Assembly: GCA_963826055.1 (NCBI GenBank)
Contig: CAWGVO010000021.1
Location: 1-64,000 of the forward strand
Origin: JBBDMC01 sp963826055
GTDB taxonomy: Bacteria; Pseudomonadota; Alphaproteobacteria; Rhizobiales; Kaistiaceae
Length of the DNA stretch: 64,000 nucleotides
Direction of reading: 5' to 3'
Shown here: positions 54,265-63,634 of the stretch, piece by piece
Layout of the letters: each line of letters starts with the position of its first letter
Numbering within the stretch: the stretch's first letter is position 1
Position numbers and translations under genes: made by a program
The notes under the pieces: generated by a model
The model's input: the letters and a program-made list of their open reading frames with translations, nothing else
Told to the model about the DNA's origin: nothing
Database searches by the model: none

Positions 54265-54651
54265 TCAGGAAATCTTGTTGTTAAAGCGTCCCTGCAGCGC
54301 ATCGATGGCGCGTCGGTCGCGCTTTGTGGGGCGGCTTCCACCTGCTGGCCGGTCCACGGCGGAAGGCGTGGCGGGCTCCGGCGGCGGCGACAGGTCCTCG
54401 TAGAGCAGGTGCGCCTCGGCCGGCGGTCCGCGGCGGGATCCGGGAGCGACAACCTTCAACACGCGCACGCCCGACTCCAGCGCGATCGTCAGGATGTCGC
54501 CGGGCTGAACCGGGCGGCTGGCGCTCTGGTTGCGCTCGCGGTTGACCCGGACACGGCCGGATACCGCGAGCTTCTGGGCGAGGGTGCGCGATTTGGTCAC
54601 GCGCGCGAACCAAAGCCACTTGTCGATGCGCTGACGGCCGTCACTGGTCAT
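54265..54651 (-). CDS. RNA-binding S4-domain protein (HslR-like)
   Basis: A 128-residue protein with an S4 domain at residues 8-65 (RIDKWLWFARVTKSRTLAQKLAVSGRVRVN), as in HslR, the ribosome-recycling heat-shock protein. The tail is Pro/Arg-rich. The ATG at 54651 overlaps the helicase stop region by 11 bases, so they are coupled. Confidence 0.9.
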   Translation of the reverse strand: MTSDGRQRIDKWLWFARVTKSRTLAQKLAVSGRVRVNRERNQSASRPVQPGDILTIALESGVRVLKVVAPGSRRGPPAEAHLLYEDLSPPPEPATPSAVDRPAGGSRPTKRDRRAIDALQGRFNNKIS

Positions 54652-57600
54652 CTTGGCGGGGCTCGCCGCGCTCTCGTGCCTCAAGTTCGGCTTTGAGAGC
54701 GGCAAGCGAAGCAAACGGCGAGTTCGGGTCGGCGGGCTTGTCGCGGCGGGTGTTGGCCGGTCTGCCGGAAACGTGGGGCCGGTGGTCGGTGGAGCGGCCG
54801 CGGTGCTGGGCCGGCCGTTTATCCTTGTGGGCCTTGTCGGGACGCCCGCGCCCTCGGCGAGCTCGCGCGGGGGGCTCGGTTTGAGGCTCTTCACCCGCTG
54901 AAGCGGACGCCGTGTCGGGGCGCGCCGCGGACTTCCGCGGCGAGGGTCGCCGGCCACCCGGTGGCGAGCCGTGCCGTGCCGGCTGCCACACCTCGATGAA
55001 CTGCGGTTCGGCTTCCATCGGCGGCGGCGTGACCTCGGCTGCGGCCTCGGGCGGGGGCTGAAGTTCAGCCGGCGCCTCAGACGGTGCCGCCGGAGCCTCC
55101 GCCGGAATGCTCTCTCCCGTTATAGCGACCGCATCGGGTTGCTCCGCTGCCGGAAGGTCGCTTGCCGCCTGTGGCTGTTCTGTCGTGACCGCCGGGGGCG
55201 TTGGTCGGCGGCTCATGCGATAGCCCAGCGCGTGCAGCACCGAGGCGAAGTCTTCGCCGGCGCAGCCGAGTAGCGACGTCATTGCGACGGTGACGGTGAA
55301 GCCACGACCGGCCAGCGCGCCCTCTGGCGGCGTTTGGGCGTCCGGGGTCGGGCGCCATGCAAGCAGCGGACGGATGAGGTCGGCGAGCCGCTCGAGGATG
55401 TCGAGGCGTACGGCGCGGTGACCGGCAATGCGGTAGCCGGCGACGCGATAAAGGGGGGCGGGAATCTTCGGGTCGACAACGACGCTGGTGCGTCCGGAGG
55501 CCGCCAACCCGGCGAGCTCGGCGTGGCCGGCAGCGTCGAGTCCGCCGTTCTTCAGGGCCCACAGGGTGGCGAGCAGGCTGGCGGGCGCGGGCTTCAGCAG
55601 GGCCGGGACAAACAGATGATGAGCGCCGAAGCGGACGCCGAGCGCGCGCATGCCGGCGCGGGTGTCCTGGTCGAGGTTCCGCACCTCTTCAGCGATTTCG
55701 GCGCGATCGATGGTGCCGAGGTTCTCGGCGATGCGGAAGGCGATGCCGCGTGCCGCCGGCGCCAGGGATTCACCGGCGCGCAGGTCGAACAGCGGCTTCA
55801 TGAGGGTCTCGATGCGGTTGGCGAGCCAGCGGTCGAGGCGCACCTGGACGCGGTCGCGCTGTGGTGTCGGCAGCGCCTCGTCCGCGAGCAGGATCAGGCG
55901 CGGTCTCAGCACGTCGTCGCCTTCGGCGATACGGGCGACTGCGGCTCCGCGCCAGCGCAACGTGCCATCGTTGGCCAGAACGAAATCGGCATCGGTAGAG
56001 GTCGCCACCTTTTCAGCGCGCTCGACGATCTCGCCGGCGAGTGCCTTCTGGGCGGCGACGCGGAGCGCCTTGGCCTCGGGGCCGTCGGCGTTGGGGTCCG
56101 GGGCGAAACGGAAACCATCCAGGTTTCCGACGTGCTGGCCCTCGACGAGGACATCGCCCGTGGGGGTGACCTCGGCTTCCAATGCGGTGTTCTCCTTCAG
56201 CCGCCGCATGAGCACGCTGGTGCGCCGGTCGACGAAGCGGGCGGTCAGACGCTCGTGGAGAGCATCCGACAGACGATCTTCCACGGCGCGGGTGCGCTCC
56301 TGCCACTCGATCGGGTCGCGCAGCCACTGCGGCTGGTTGGCGGCGAATGTCCAGGTGCGGATGTGGGCAATGCGGTTGGCGAGGGTGTCAATGTCGCCGT
56401 CGGTGTGGTCGGCGTAAGTGACCTGGCGGTCGAGCCAGTCGTCGGGGACGACGCCGTCGCGAGCGAGGTAAGTGAAAAGGGTGGTGACCAGCTCGGCGTG
56501 ATTGGCAGGGGCGATCTTGCGGTAGTCGGGGACCTGGCAGACGTCCCACAGCAGCGAGACGCGCTCGCGGCGGTCGGTGAGGGCGGCAACGGCCTCGTCG
56601 CGACCGACGGTCTCCAAGGCGGTGATGTCCTCGGACGGCGGCGCCTTGACCAGCCCCTCGCGGGCGGGTGCCCGATCGAGGCTTGCCTTAAGATCGGCGA
56701 GCGATGAGAAATCGAGATCGCGGTTGCGCCATTGCACGGTCTTGACCGCGTCGAAACGATGGGTCTCGAGGGCCTCGACAAGGGCGTCGTCGAGGGGGTC
56801 GACGCGGCTGGTGACGCCGAAGGTGCCGTCGCGGAGATGCCGACCGGCCCGGCCCGCGACCTGGCCGAACTCGGCCGCTGTCAGGCGGCGGAACTGGTAG
56901 CCGTCGAACTTGCGGTCCGAAGCGAAGGCGACGTGGTCGACGTCGAGGTTAAGGCCCATGCCGATGGCGTCGGTGGCGACGAGGAAATCGACGTCGCCGG
57001 ACTGGAAAATCTCGACCTGGGCGTTGCGGGTGCGGGGGCTGAGCGAGCCGAGGACGACGGCGGCGCCACCGCGCTGACGGCGGATCAGCTCGGCGATGGC
57101 GTAGACCTCATCGGAGGAGAAGGCGACCACCGCAGTGCGGCGGGGCAGGCGCGTGATCTTCTTCGAGCCGCTGTAGGTGAGCAGCGACATGCGCGGGCGC
57201 GTGACGATGTTCACGCCGGGGAGCAGCTTCTCGACGATTCCACGCATGGTGGCGGCGCCGAGGAGCAGCGTCTCGTCGCGGCCGCGCAGGTTCAGCAGCC
57301 GGTCGGTGAAGACATGGCCGCGCTCGAGGTCGGCGGCGAGCTGGATCTCGTCGATCGCCAGAAACGACGCGTCGGTCGCCAGCGGCATCGCTTCCACGGT
57401 GCAGACGCGGTAGCGCGGCGCCGGTGGAACGATCTTTTCCTCGCCGGTAATCAGCGCCACCTGGTCGGTGCCGACGCGGGCGGCGACCTTGGTGTAGACC
57501 TCGCGGGCGAGCAGCCGCAGCGGCAGGCCGATGACGCCGGTCTGGTGGCCGAGCATCCGCTCGATGGCGAGATGGGTCTTGCCGGTGTTGGTCGGGCCGA

Positions 57601-57664
57601 GGACGGCGACGACGTTGCGCCCGGTGGCGACGACAGGCGTTTCAGACTTGGGAAAAACGTTCAT
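54641..57664 (-). CDS. Suv3-like DEAD/DExH-box RNA helicase
   Basis: A 1007-residue helicase like mitochondrial Suv3. Walker A GPTNTGKT (residues 23-30), motif II DEIQ (105-108), GAATMRG, SSDEVYAIAELIRRQRGGAAVVLGSLSPRTR, and the helicase C-terminal IGMGLNLDVDHVAFAS and QVAGRAGRH. A long helical domain follows. The C-terminal 200 residues are Pro/Ala-rich with PARARRGRGRPDKAHKDK and other basic stretches, probably disordered and RNA-binding. It starts at ATG 57664. Confidence 0.9.
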   Translation of the reverse strand: MNVFPKSETPVVATGRNVVAVLGPTNTGKTHLAIERMLGHQTGVIGLPLRLLAREVYTKVAARVGTDQVALITGEEKIVPPAPRYRVCTVEAMPLATDASFLAIDEIQLAADLERGHVFTDRLLNLRGRDETLLLGAATMRGIVEKLLPGVNIVTRPRMSLLTYSGSKKITRLPRRTAVVAFSSDEVYAIAELIRRQRGGAAVVLGSLSPRTRNAQVEIFQSGDVDFLVATDAIGMGLNLDVDHVAFASDRKFDGYQFRRLTAAEFGQVAGRAGRHLRDGTFGVTSRVDPLDDALVEALETHRFDAVKTVQWRNRDLDFSSLADLKASLDRAPAREGLVKAPPSEDITALETVGRDEAVAALTDRRERVSLLWDVCQVPDYRKIAPANHAELVTTLFTYLARDGVVPDDWLDRQVTYADHTDGDIDTLANRIAHIRTWTFAANQPQWLRDPIEWQERTRAVEDRLSDALHERLTARFVDRRTSVLMRRLKENTALEAEVTPTGDVLVEGQHVGNLDGFRFAPDPNADGPEAKALRVAAQKALAGEIVERAEKVATSTDADFVLANDGTLRWRGAAVARIAEGDDVLRPRLILLADEALPTPQRDRVQVRLDRWLANRIETLMKPLFDLRAGESLAPAARGIAFRIAENLGTIDRAEIAEEVRNLDQDTRAGMRALGVRFGAHHLFVPALLKPAPASLLATLWALKNGGLDAAGHAELAGLAASGRTSVVVDPKIPAPLYRVAGYRIAGHRAVRLDILERLADLIRPLLAWRPTPDAQTPPEGALAGRGFTVTVAMTSLLGCAGEDFASVLHALGYRMSRRPTPPAVTTEQPQAASDLPAAEQPDAVAITGESIPAEAPAAPSEAPAELQPPPEAAAEVTPPPMEAEPQFIEVWQPARHGSPPGGRRPSPRKSAARPDTASASAGEEPQTEPPARARRGRGRPDKAHKDKRPAQHRGRSTDHRPHVSGRPANTRRDKPADPNSPFASLAALKAELEARERGEPRQDDQ

Positions 57665-58027
57665 GCAGCGTGGGCGCGTTCGCTGGTCTGCGTCGAAGGA
57701 AGCCGCGCTTCACCTGTATCATAGCGGGGCAGGAAGGCGGTGAAATTCCGCTTATCCGCGAATAACTTAAACACAAAGAACGAGTCCGGAACAAAACCCG
57801 TCCGAATCACTGACTCGCGGCGTTTCACACTCCGTTCGCCACGATATGTGTGGCCGCGCGCGAGAGCAGCCACGACATCTTGATCCCGCCGCGCGATCCG
57901 GCACGCCGTATCGGTCGTGTTTGTTAATACTGGTGACATCGGCTGTCGGGCGCTGCGAAGGGGGGTGTGAGAGGGTGCCCGGTGATGGGGACACCGCCCG
58001 TGTTGCACATGGGGGCGGTCCGCCGGG
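57665..58027. other. Gap between DUF3108 gene and helicase
   Basis: There are 363 bases without a supported gene. An AT-richer patch at about 57735-57790 probably holds the helicase promoter on the minus strand. Nothing else stands out. Confidence 0.55.
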
Positions 58028-58897
58028 TCAGTTGGCGCTGGCGTGCTGCTCGGTCGTGCTGACAACGAACTTCCTGGCGCCGATGACAAGGTCGCCCGCC
58101 TGGGTGCCGACGATGACCTTGTAGGGCAAGAGGACGCCGGTGTCGGCCACCGGAGCGAGCCACATTTCCAGCCGCTTGTTGTCGGCCATGTACTGGACGG
58201 ATTCGCCGCTGGCACGATGCCCGGCGATGGGCACGTAGCGGGCGCCGCAGACGATGACGTCGCCCGAATACGAGTCGCCGTGGCCGTCGATGGTTTTCGT
58301 CTGCTTGTAGTAGAGGGCGACGTCGTACCGCTGCCAGCCGTCGAACACGGGGACGGTGCGATGACAGACGTGGTCGCCGTCGACCTGACTCGAATTTCCG
58401 AGGGCGACGATGAAGGCGGCGACGGGATCGACCACGCTGTGCTTGTGGCGCGAGGTGACGGGAACGCGATCCGGCGCATAGGTGAGCGCGGGCTCGGCGT
58501 CGAGGGCGACGATGGCGCCGCCGTGCATCTCCATATCCACGTGGGTCTGGAAGTCGCCGTCCTTGGTCTCCATGGTGAAGTTGGCGGGCAACACGGTGCC
58601 GTCGCTGATGCGGCCGCTGCCGGTGAGGGTCGCCTGCGCATCGGAAACGAGGCGGACCAGTCCGCGGGTCGAGCCCTTGATCGACGCGGTGTAGCCGGTG
58701 TCGGAAAAGTCGACGTCGACGCTGACCCTGCCGACGGTGAGACCGGAGATGCTGATGTAGTAGTCGCCGCTGACGGTCGTATCTGCGGCGGCGGCGGGCA
58801 GGGCGGCGAAGGCGGCCGTCACCGCGGCCATCGCCGCCCCGACAAGGAGGCGGCGGACACTTGCCCTGGCGGCACCGTCTGTGCGGATCGCGCTCAT
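58028..58897 (-). CDS. Exported DUF3108-family protein
   Basis: A 289-residue exported protein with a signal peptide (residues 1-38, ending PAAAA). The rest is beta-rich: SGDYYISISGLTVGRVSVDVDFSDTGYTASIKGSTRGLVRLV and on, typical of DUF3108 (lipid- or carotenoid-binding-like). A CDHVCHRTVPVFDGWQRYDV-like part carries Cys residues. Next to rpmB in divergent orientation, as seen in Hyphomicrobiales. Confidence 0.82.
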   Translation of the reverse strand: MSAIRTDGAARASVRRLLVGAAMAAVTAAFAALPAAAADTTVSGDYYISISGLTVGRVSVDVDFSDTGYTASIKGSTRGLVRLVSDAQATLTGSGRISDGTVLPANFTMETKDGDFQTHVDMEMHGGAIVALDAEPALTYAPDRVPVTSRHKHSVVDPVAAFIVALGNSSQVDGDHVCHRTVPVFDGWQRYDVALYYKQTKTIDGHGDSYSGDVIVCGARYVPIAGHRASGESVQYMADNKRLEMWLAPVADTGVLLPYKVIVGTQAGDLVIGARKFVVSTTEQHASAN

Positions 58898-59042
58898 TCC
58901 AGCCGGATCGAATGACAATAGGTTGCGCCCGGTAACCCTGTCGCCGCCATCGCGCGGATGGCGACGCCCAAAACACACCACTATTTAGGCCAAATCGGGG
59001 CCGGCGTCACGCACGGGTCGCGTGCGTCCGATGAGGGACGAC

Positions 59043-59071
59043 TTGACGCAGAAATGGCCGCTCACTATACG
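59043..59071 (+). promoter_or_regulatory. Sigma-70-like promoter of rpmB
   Basis: TTGACG (59043-59048), a 17-base spacer, then TATACG (59066-59071). The predicted start near 59078 leaves a 70-base leader before the rpmB ATG at 59149. No hairpin or riboswitch is obvious in the leader. Confidence 0.7.
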
Positions 59072-59148
59072 AAGGCGGCTTCTCGAACACGCTTATGCAA
59101 AACCGGCACCGGACCCGACAAACCGGCGGGAAAGAAGGATATTCTGTG

Positions 59149-59457
59149 ATGGCACGGCGATGTGAACTCACCGGCAAGGCGGTGCTGGTCGGCAACAGCG
59201 TCAGCCACGCGAACAACCGGACGAAGCGGCGGTTCCTGCCCAACCTCAACCAGGTGACGCTGATCAGCGACGCGCTCGGCGAAAGCGTGCGGCTGCGAAT
59301 CACACCGCACGCGCTGCGCACCGTCGAGCAGCAGGGCGGCCTCGACAACTACCTGGTCAAGGCCGACGACACCAAGCTTTCGACCAAGGCGCAGCGGCTG
59401 AAGCGGGCGGTCGCCAAGCGACGCGCGGCGGCCGCTGTGTCCGCTCAGGCGTCCTGA
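59149..59457 (+). CDS. rpmB: 50S ribosomal protein L28
   Basis: A 102-residue L28: ARRCELTGKAVLVGNSVSHANNRTKRRFLPNLNQVTLIS is the family core, ending in an Ala/Arg-rich tail as in alphaproteobacteria. Cys is absent from the Zn sites (a Zn-independent type). The ATG at 59149 begins homology. Confidence 0.96.
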   Translation: MARRCELTGKAVLVGNSVSHANNRTKRRFLPNLNQVTLISDALGESVRLRITPHALRTVEQQGGLDNYLVKADDTKLSTKAQRLKRAVAKRRAAAAVSAQAS

Positions 59458-59703
59458 CGGATTCACGCAAACTGAGGTCCTTCGGAAGCCAGGTCTGGTA
59501 GGCGCTGGCCGTGAGGCCGATCCGGCAGGGTTGGCGTGCGCTTTTCCTGCTTCGCGAACATTGGGGGAGCGGCCTACAGGGTCGCAGGTGCACACTCGGC
59601 CCAGGGGCCAGGCAGACTTCGGTCCTCCTGCACGGAATCGAAACCGTGCACCTCGGCATCTCAGGTCTCGGCGGGCAGACGGCGACAACCGTGACCAGTC
59701 GGC

Positions 59704-60882
59704 CTAGCCGCGTCCGGTGCCGATGCTGAACCCCTTGCTGTCGAGTGAAAACACCAGGGACAGCAAACCCGAGAGCAGTCGCGTATTCATCGCCCTGAAA
59801 GCAAAGTTGCGCAGCCCGATATACAGCGGCGAGGCCGGCACGAACCAGCGGGCGGTCCGCCGCCCGCTGCGCTGCTTTTTCAGCACCGCGGGGCGAAGTT
59901 GCGCCTCCATCGTCCGCAGCGCCGGCTCGATTGCCGTACCCGGCGTCAGCAGCTCACCCAGCAGCGTGCCGCCGGCCAGCGCCATCGAAGCGCCTTGCCC
60001 CGCCACCAGCGACACCGCATAGGCCGCGTCGCCGATCAGCACGACCCGCCCGTTCGACCAGCGCGGCATCTCCACCTGCGCCACCACATCCTCGTAAATC
60101 TCTGTGGTGTGCGGAGCGGCATCGAGCGCAGCCGGCACCACCCAGTCCAGATCGCCGAACCGCTCCCGCAGTGTGGCCGCCGGATCGCGGTCTGGCTCCA
60201 GGCTGTCGTCAGTCCACACGAAGAAGCTCGCCAGCCGTCCCGGCGTTGCCTCGTAGAACCCGGCTACACGTCCCGGTAGCGTCAGCATCGAGAACGTGCC
60301 GCCCAGCCGGCGTGTCACCTCGGCATCTTCGAAGAAGTAGGCGGCAGTGCGATAGCCCAGCGGCCTCAGGAACTGCCGTTCTGCTCCGAAAACCGCCTGC
60401 CGCACCGTCGAATGTATGCCGTCGGCGCCCACAAGCAGGTCGGCCATCACGACTTGTCCGTCGTCCAGCGTCACCTGCGCACCCGTGTCGCTCTGCGCCA
60501 CAGCAGCGACGCTCGTGGCGAAGCGCACTGCTACCTCAGCCGGAAGCGCGTCGCGCAGAACCTCTTCGACGCTGCCGCGCAGCAACGGAAACAACCTGCC
60601 GTGTGCCGCCTTCTGCACAAGCCGGTAGTCCAGCCTGGCGTCGAGCCGGCCGAAGGGTCCAACCCAGTCAATCTTGTCGACATCCGAAGAACGGCTCTTT
60701 AGCGCAGGCAGCAGCCCCAGCCGTTCGGCGGCGTCGAACCCGGGACCGAAGAAGTCGATCATGTAGCCGCCGCTGCGGAAATTCCTGGCCTTCTCGACGA
60801 TCTCGACCTGCCAGCCACGGCGACTGAGCGACAGCGCCGTCGCCAGCCCGGCGATGCCGGCTCCGGCAATAAGGGCCTTCAT
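59704..60882 (-). CDS. FAD-dependent monooxygenase (PHBH family)
   Basis: A 392-residue flavoprotein. FAD site: ALIAGAGIAGLATALSLSRRGWQVEIVEK at the N-terminus, DG motif LVGADGIHSTVRQAVFG near residue 155, and GD motif RVVLIGDAAYAVSLVAGQGASMALAGG near residue 285. It hydroxylates an aromatic or polyketide-like substrate. The ATG at 60882 begins the FAD motif. Alone in its orientation between rpmB and the Mla operon. Confidence 0.9.
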   Translation of the reverse strand: MKALIAGAGIAGLATALSLSRRGWQVEIVEKARNFRSGGYMIDFFGPGFDAAERLGLLPALKSRSSDVDKIDWVGPFGRLDARLDYRLVQKAAHGRLFPLLRGSVEEVLRDALPAEVAVRFATSVAAVAQSDTGAQVTLDDGQVVMADLLVGADGIHSTVRQAVFGAERQFLRPLGYRTAAYFFEDAEVTRRLGGTFSMLTLPGRVAGFYEATPGRLASFFVWTDDSLEPDRDPAATLRERFGDLDWVVPAALDAAPHTTEIYEDVVAQVEMPRWSNGRVVLIGDAAYAVSLVAGQGASMALAGGTLLGELLTPGTAIEPALRTMEAQLRPAVLKKQRSGRRTARWFVPASPLYIGLRNFAFRAMNTRLLSGLLSLVFSLDSKGFSIGTGRG

Positions 60883-61305
60883 TCGTTCTCTCCTTCTGGC
60901 GCGAGGAGATCGACAAGGGCGCGCCATGCCGTATCCTGGCTTGCCGCCCGAGGTCAGTCCGATTGCGAGCCTCTAAAGCAATCCGGCCCGCAAATAAACT
61001 TCGGTGCCCAGCCGCGCGTACGTAGCCGGCATCCGACGGAGGGCTTTCAAGGCGCTCCGCGTTCGGCAGAAACTTGATCGGCCAATTCCGCGGAACGACT
61101 CTGCCGCGCGAATGACGTTGAGGCCGACCGCGCAGGGTTTGCTTCGCTGACATAGCGGTGCGGCTTAAAAAGGTCGCCGAAGCGCACAAAGCGGACTGAC
61201 GGGATCGGGCGCGCCTGCGGGGCGGCTGCCGTGGAGTACCTGCATCCGCCTGGACCGCCCTGCGGGGCCGATCACGCCGCAGCGACAGGCGAAAAATCTA
61301 TTCGA
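60883..61305. other. Gap between the monooxygenase and Mla-associated lipoprotein
   Basis: There are 423 bases without a supported gene; short frames have no family similarity. The left part must hold the monooxygenase promoter (minus strand), and the right part the end of the Mla operon. No hairpin with a T-run or repeat is obvious. Confidence 0.6.
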
Positions 61306-61915
61306 TCAGGGGAATCGCGTTTGCGACCACCCAACCATGTCGCCCAGAACGCTCTGCAGCGCCTGATCGAGCCCTCGCGACCACGGCCTCGGCGCTGTCG
61401 TGTGGGAGCGGGACGGTCGCCGTGAAGAGCTGCGAACCGACGACCTTCCCTGTACGGTCGTTCAAGATCTTGGCAAAGATTTCGACATCGGCCGAGTCCG
61501 TGCTCGCATCGTAGGCGAAGGCGCGGATATCGGTAAGCACCTGGTAGTCGATGCTGAGGCCTTCACCCGGGCGGCCGACGGCCCTCGCACGGCCCGATTG
61601 TTCGAATGCCGCGATAAGCTTGTTCTGGAGGACTTTCGGTAGCCGGTCGGGCCATTGCGCCCCCGGATAGTAGGAAACCCGCGACCCCGTGTTTACGACG
61701 ATGCGGTCGCTGTCGACCATCTGCACGGCCGTGGGCTCCGGAACGAGAATCTGCACGCCGGAAGTAGACTTGGCCTTGGCTATCGCGGGCGGTGCCGACA
61801 GTTCATAGGTCACCGCCGGCGGCCCGCTCAAGGCACTGCAGGCGGCGGGAACAACAGCCACCGCAACGACAAAGAAGAGCCTGACCGCCCGAGGCTGCAC
61901 ACTGACCACCGACAC
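61306..61915 (-). CDS. Mla/Pqi-type auxiliary lipoprotein (ABC-type transport auxiliary, DUF330), one frameshift
   Basis: A periplasmic lipoprotein, with signal and lipobox AVVPAAC (Cys26) and DUF330 features VPEPTAVQMVDSDRIVV and YPGAQWPDRLPKVLQNKLIAAFEQSG. One extra base in the CCC at 61372-61374 breaks the last 25 residues; removing it reads EAVVARLDQALQSVLGDMVGW and ends at TGA 61306, total 202 codons. The uncorrected frame ends at 61298. PqiC-type lipoproteins link the MCE protein to the outer membrane. The start is GTG 61915. Confidence 0.85.
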
Positions 61916-61958
61916 TTCATTCTCCTCCGCTTCGGCAGAACGAAGCCAGCTTCGTCGG

Positions 61959-62830
61959 CTATTTGCGATTGTATTGTTGGACGCTGTCGCCGCCGAAGAT
62001 CAAGGCGTTCGGACGCTTCTCCAGTTCCTGGGCGACTCGCTGGAACTGCGTTGACCGCACGACGAAAGTCCACGATCGCGCCGGAAAGGTCATCGAGGCT
62101 CCGGGAGGAAAACTTGGCAGCATCACTCGTGACTCGATTGGTGTTGTCAACGATCGACTTGACTTTGGCAGGATCAACCGCGTCGACAATCGAATTGAGG
62201 CGCGTCGACACGTCTTTGATGTTGCTCGACAGATCCGACACGTTGGCAAGAAGGTCCTTGAGCCCGTCGGAATTCGTCCGCGAGGGCGCTGGTGAACGTC
62301 TCGACATTGGCGACCGTGCGCTTTGCCGACGGTTGCACGTCGGTGAGGAAGCTGTTCAGTCGATCGACGGTAACATCGAGCTTGCCCGCGACCCGGCCGA
62401 GCGCCGGCAGCAGATCGGATGGCGGCTCGCCGATCAGCGTTGCGGGCGGATTGGCGGCGAGCAGATCGTCGAGATTGGCGCTGCCGCCGAGGATCTCGAC
62501 ATAAGCGACACCGGTCAGAAGATTGGTGCTGATGCGGGCCTGCGAGTCCGCCTTGATCGGCGTACTCTTGCTGATCGAACTCCGGACCCTGATGATATTG
62601 GGATCGCTGGCTGAGAAACTGATGTCCGAGACGCTGCCGACTTTGATGCCGTTGAAATAGATCTCGGCCCCGGGCGCAAGCCCGCTCACGGTGCCGGAGA
62701 ACTGCATCTCGAACGGTACGCGCTGGCTGCCCTCGTCATAGTGCTTGATCCAGAAGATGAAGCCAAAAGCGAGCGACAGGACGACGAGGGTAAACGCGCC
62801 GATTGCGGCGTGGTTGGCGTGGGTTTCCAT
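61959..62830 (-). CDS. mlaD: MCE-domain periplasmic lipid-binding protein, MlaD-like, two frameshifts
   Basis: An N-terminal membrane anchor (AIGAFTLVVLSLAFGFIFWI) is followed by the MCE domain (residues about 40-120: VPFEMQFSGTVSGLAPGAEIYFNGIKVGSVSDI) and a long helical tail. Frame breaks lie near 62275 (one extra base between SALAD and NSDGLKDLL) and at 62042-62043 (one extra C between RRAVNAV and QRVAQELEK). Fixed, it has 289 codons plus stop. It is the ligand shuttle of a lipid ABC transporter and is followed by the lipoprotein. Confidence 0.87.
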
Positions 62831-62834
62831 GCTT

Positions 62835-63632
62835 TTACCCGTGAACCCTTAGCTGGCGCGCGCGGTCGCCGTGGAAGTAGGACCGAACCCATGGATGATC
62901 GCATGCAAGCATGTCCTGGAGGCTCCCGACAACAAGAACATGCTTGTCAGCCAGCACCGCTATCCGGTCGCAGACTGAAGTCAGGCTGTCGAGGTCATGG
63001 GTTACCATGAAGACCGTGAGGTCCAAAGTGTCCCGCAGGGTCGCGATCAGCTTGTCGAACTCACCGGCACTGATCGGATCGAGACCCGAAGTCGGCTCGT
63101 CGAGGAAAACGATTTCGGGGTCAAGGGAGAGGGCGCGGGCGAGGCTTGCGCGCTTGATCATGCCGCCGGAAAGCTCGGCGGGAAACTTGTTCGCCGCATC
63201 CGGCGGGAGCCCGACAAGCTTGAGCTTCAGCCGGGCCAGCTCATCCATCAGCCGCGGCGACAGATTCAGATGCTCGCGCATCGGCAGTTGCACGTTCTTC
63301 AGCACAGTCAGCGACGAAAAGAGCGCGCCCTGCTGAAACAGGACGCCGAGCCGCTCGTCGATGACGTCACGGGCCCGCTCCGACGCGTCGCCATAGTCGT
63401 CGCCAAGGATCTCGATGGTTCCCGCCTGCTTGGGCAGAAGCCCAAGGATCGTGCGCAAGAGGACCGACTTGCCGGTTCCGGATGCGCCGACGATCCCGAT
63501 GATCTCGCCCCGCTTGACGTCCAGGTCGAGGTCCTTGAGGATCACGCGATCCGCGAAGGCGGCGATAAGCCCCCGCAACTGGATGGCTGTTTCGCTCTGT
63601 TGTGTCGAGTGCTTCGGCAGGTTCGGCTTCAT
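62835..63632 (-). CDS. mlaF: Lipid-transport ABC ATPase, MlaF-like
   Basis: A 265-residue ATPase: Walker A GASGTGKS, Q-loop LFQQGALF, signature LSGGMIKR, Walker B IVFLDEPTSGLD and switch MVTHDLDS. All features match the MlaF/MkL subgroup. ATG 63632 is used, directly after the MlaE stop; a TTG at 63638 is an alternative that would overlap it. Confidence 0.92.
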   Translation of the reverse strand: MKPNLPKHSTQQSETAIQLRGLIAAFADRVILKDLDLDVKRGEIIGIVGASGTGKSVLLRTILGLLPKQAGTIEILGDDYGDASERARDVIDERLGVLFQQGALFSSLTVLKNVQLPMREHLNLSPRLMDELARLKLKLVGLPPDAANKFPAELSGGMIKRASLARALSLDPEIVFLDEPTSGLDPISAGEFDKLIATLRDTLDLTVFMVTHDLDSLTSVCDRIAVLADKHVLVVGSLQDMLACDHPWVRSYFHGDRARQLRVHG

Positions 63633-63634
63633 GC

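Noticed and set aside
59458..59703. A small minus-strand frame near 59357-59659
   Set aside because: No ribosome binding site, no family similarity, and it overlaps the rpmB 3-prime end antisense.
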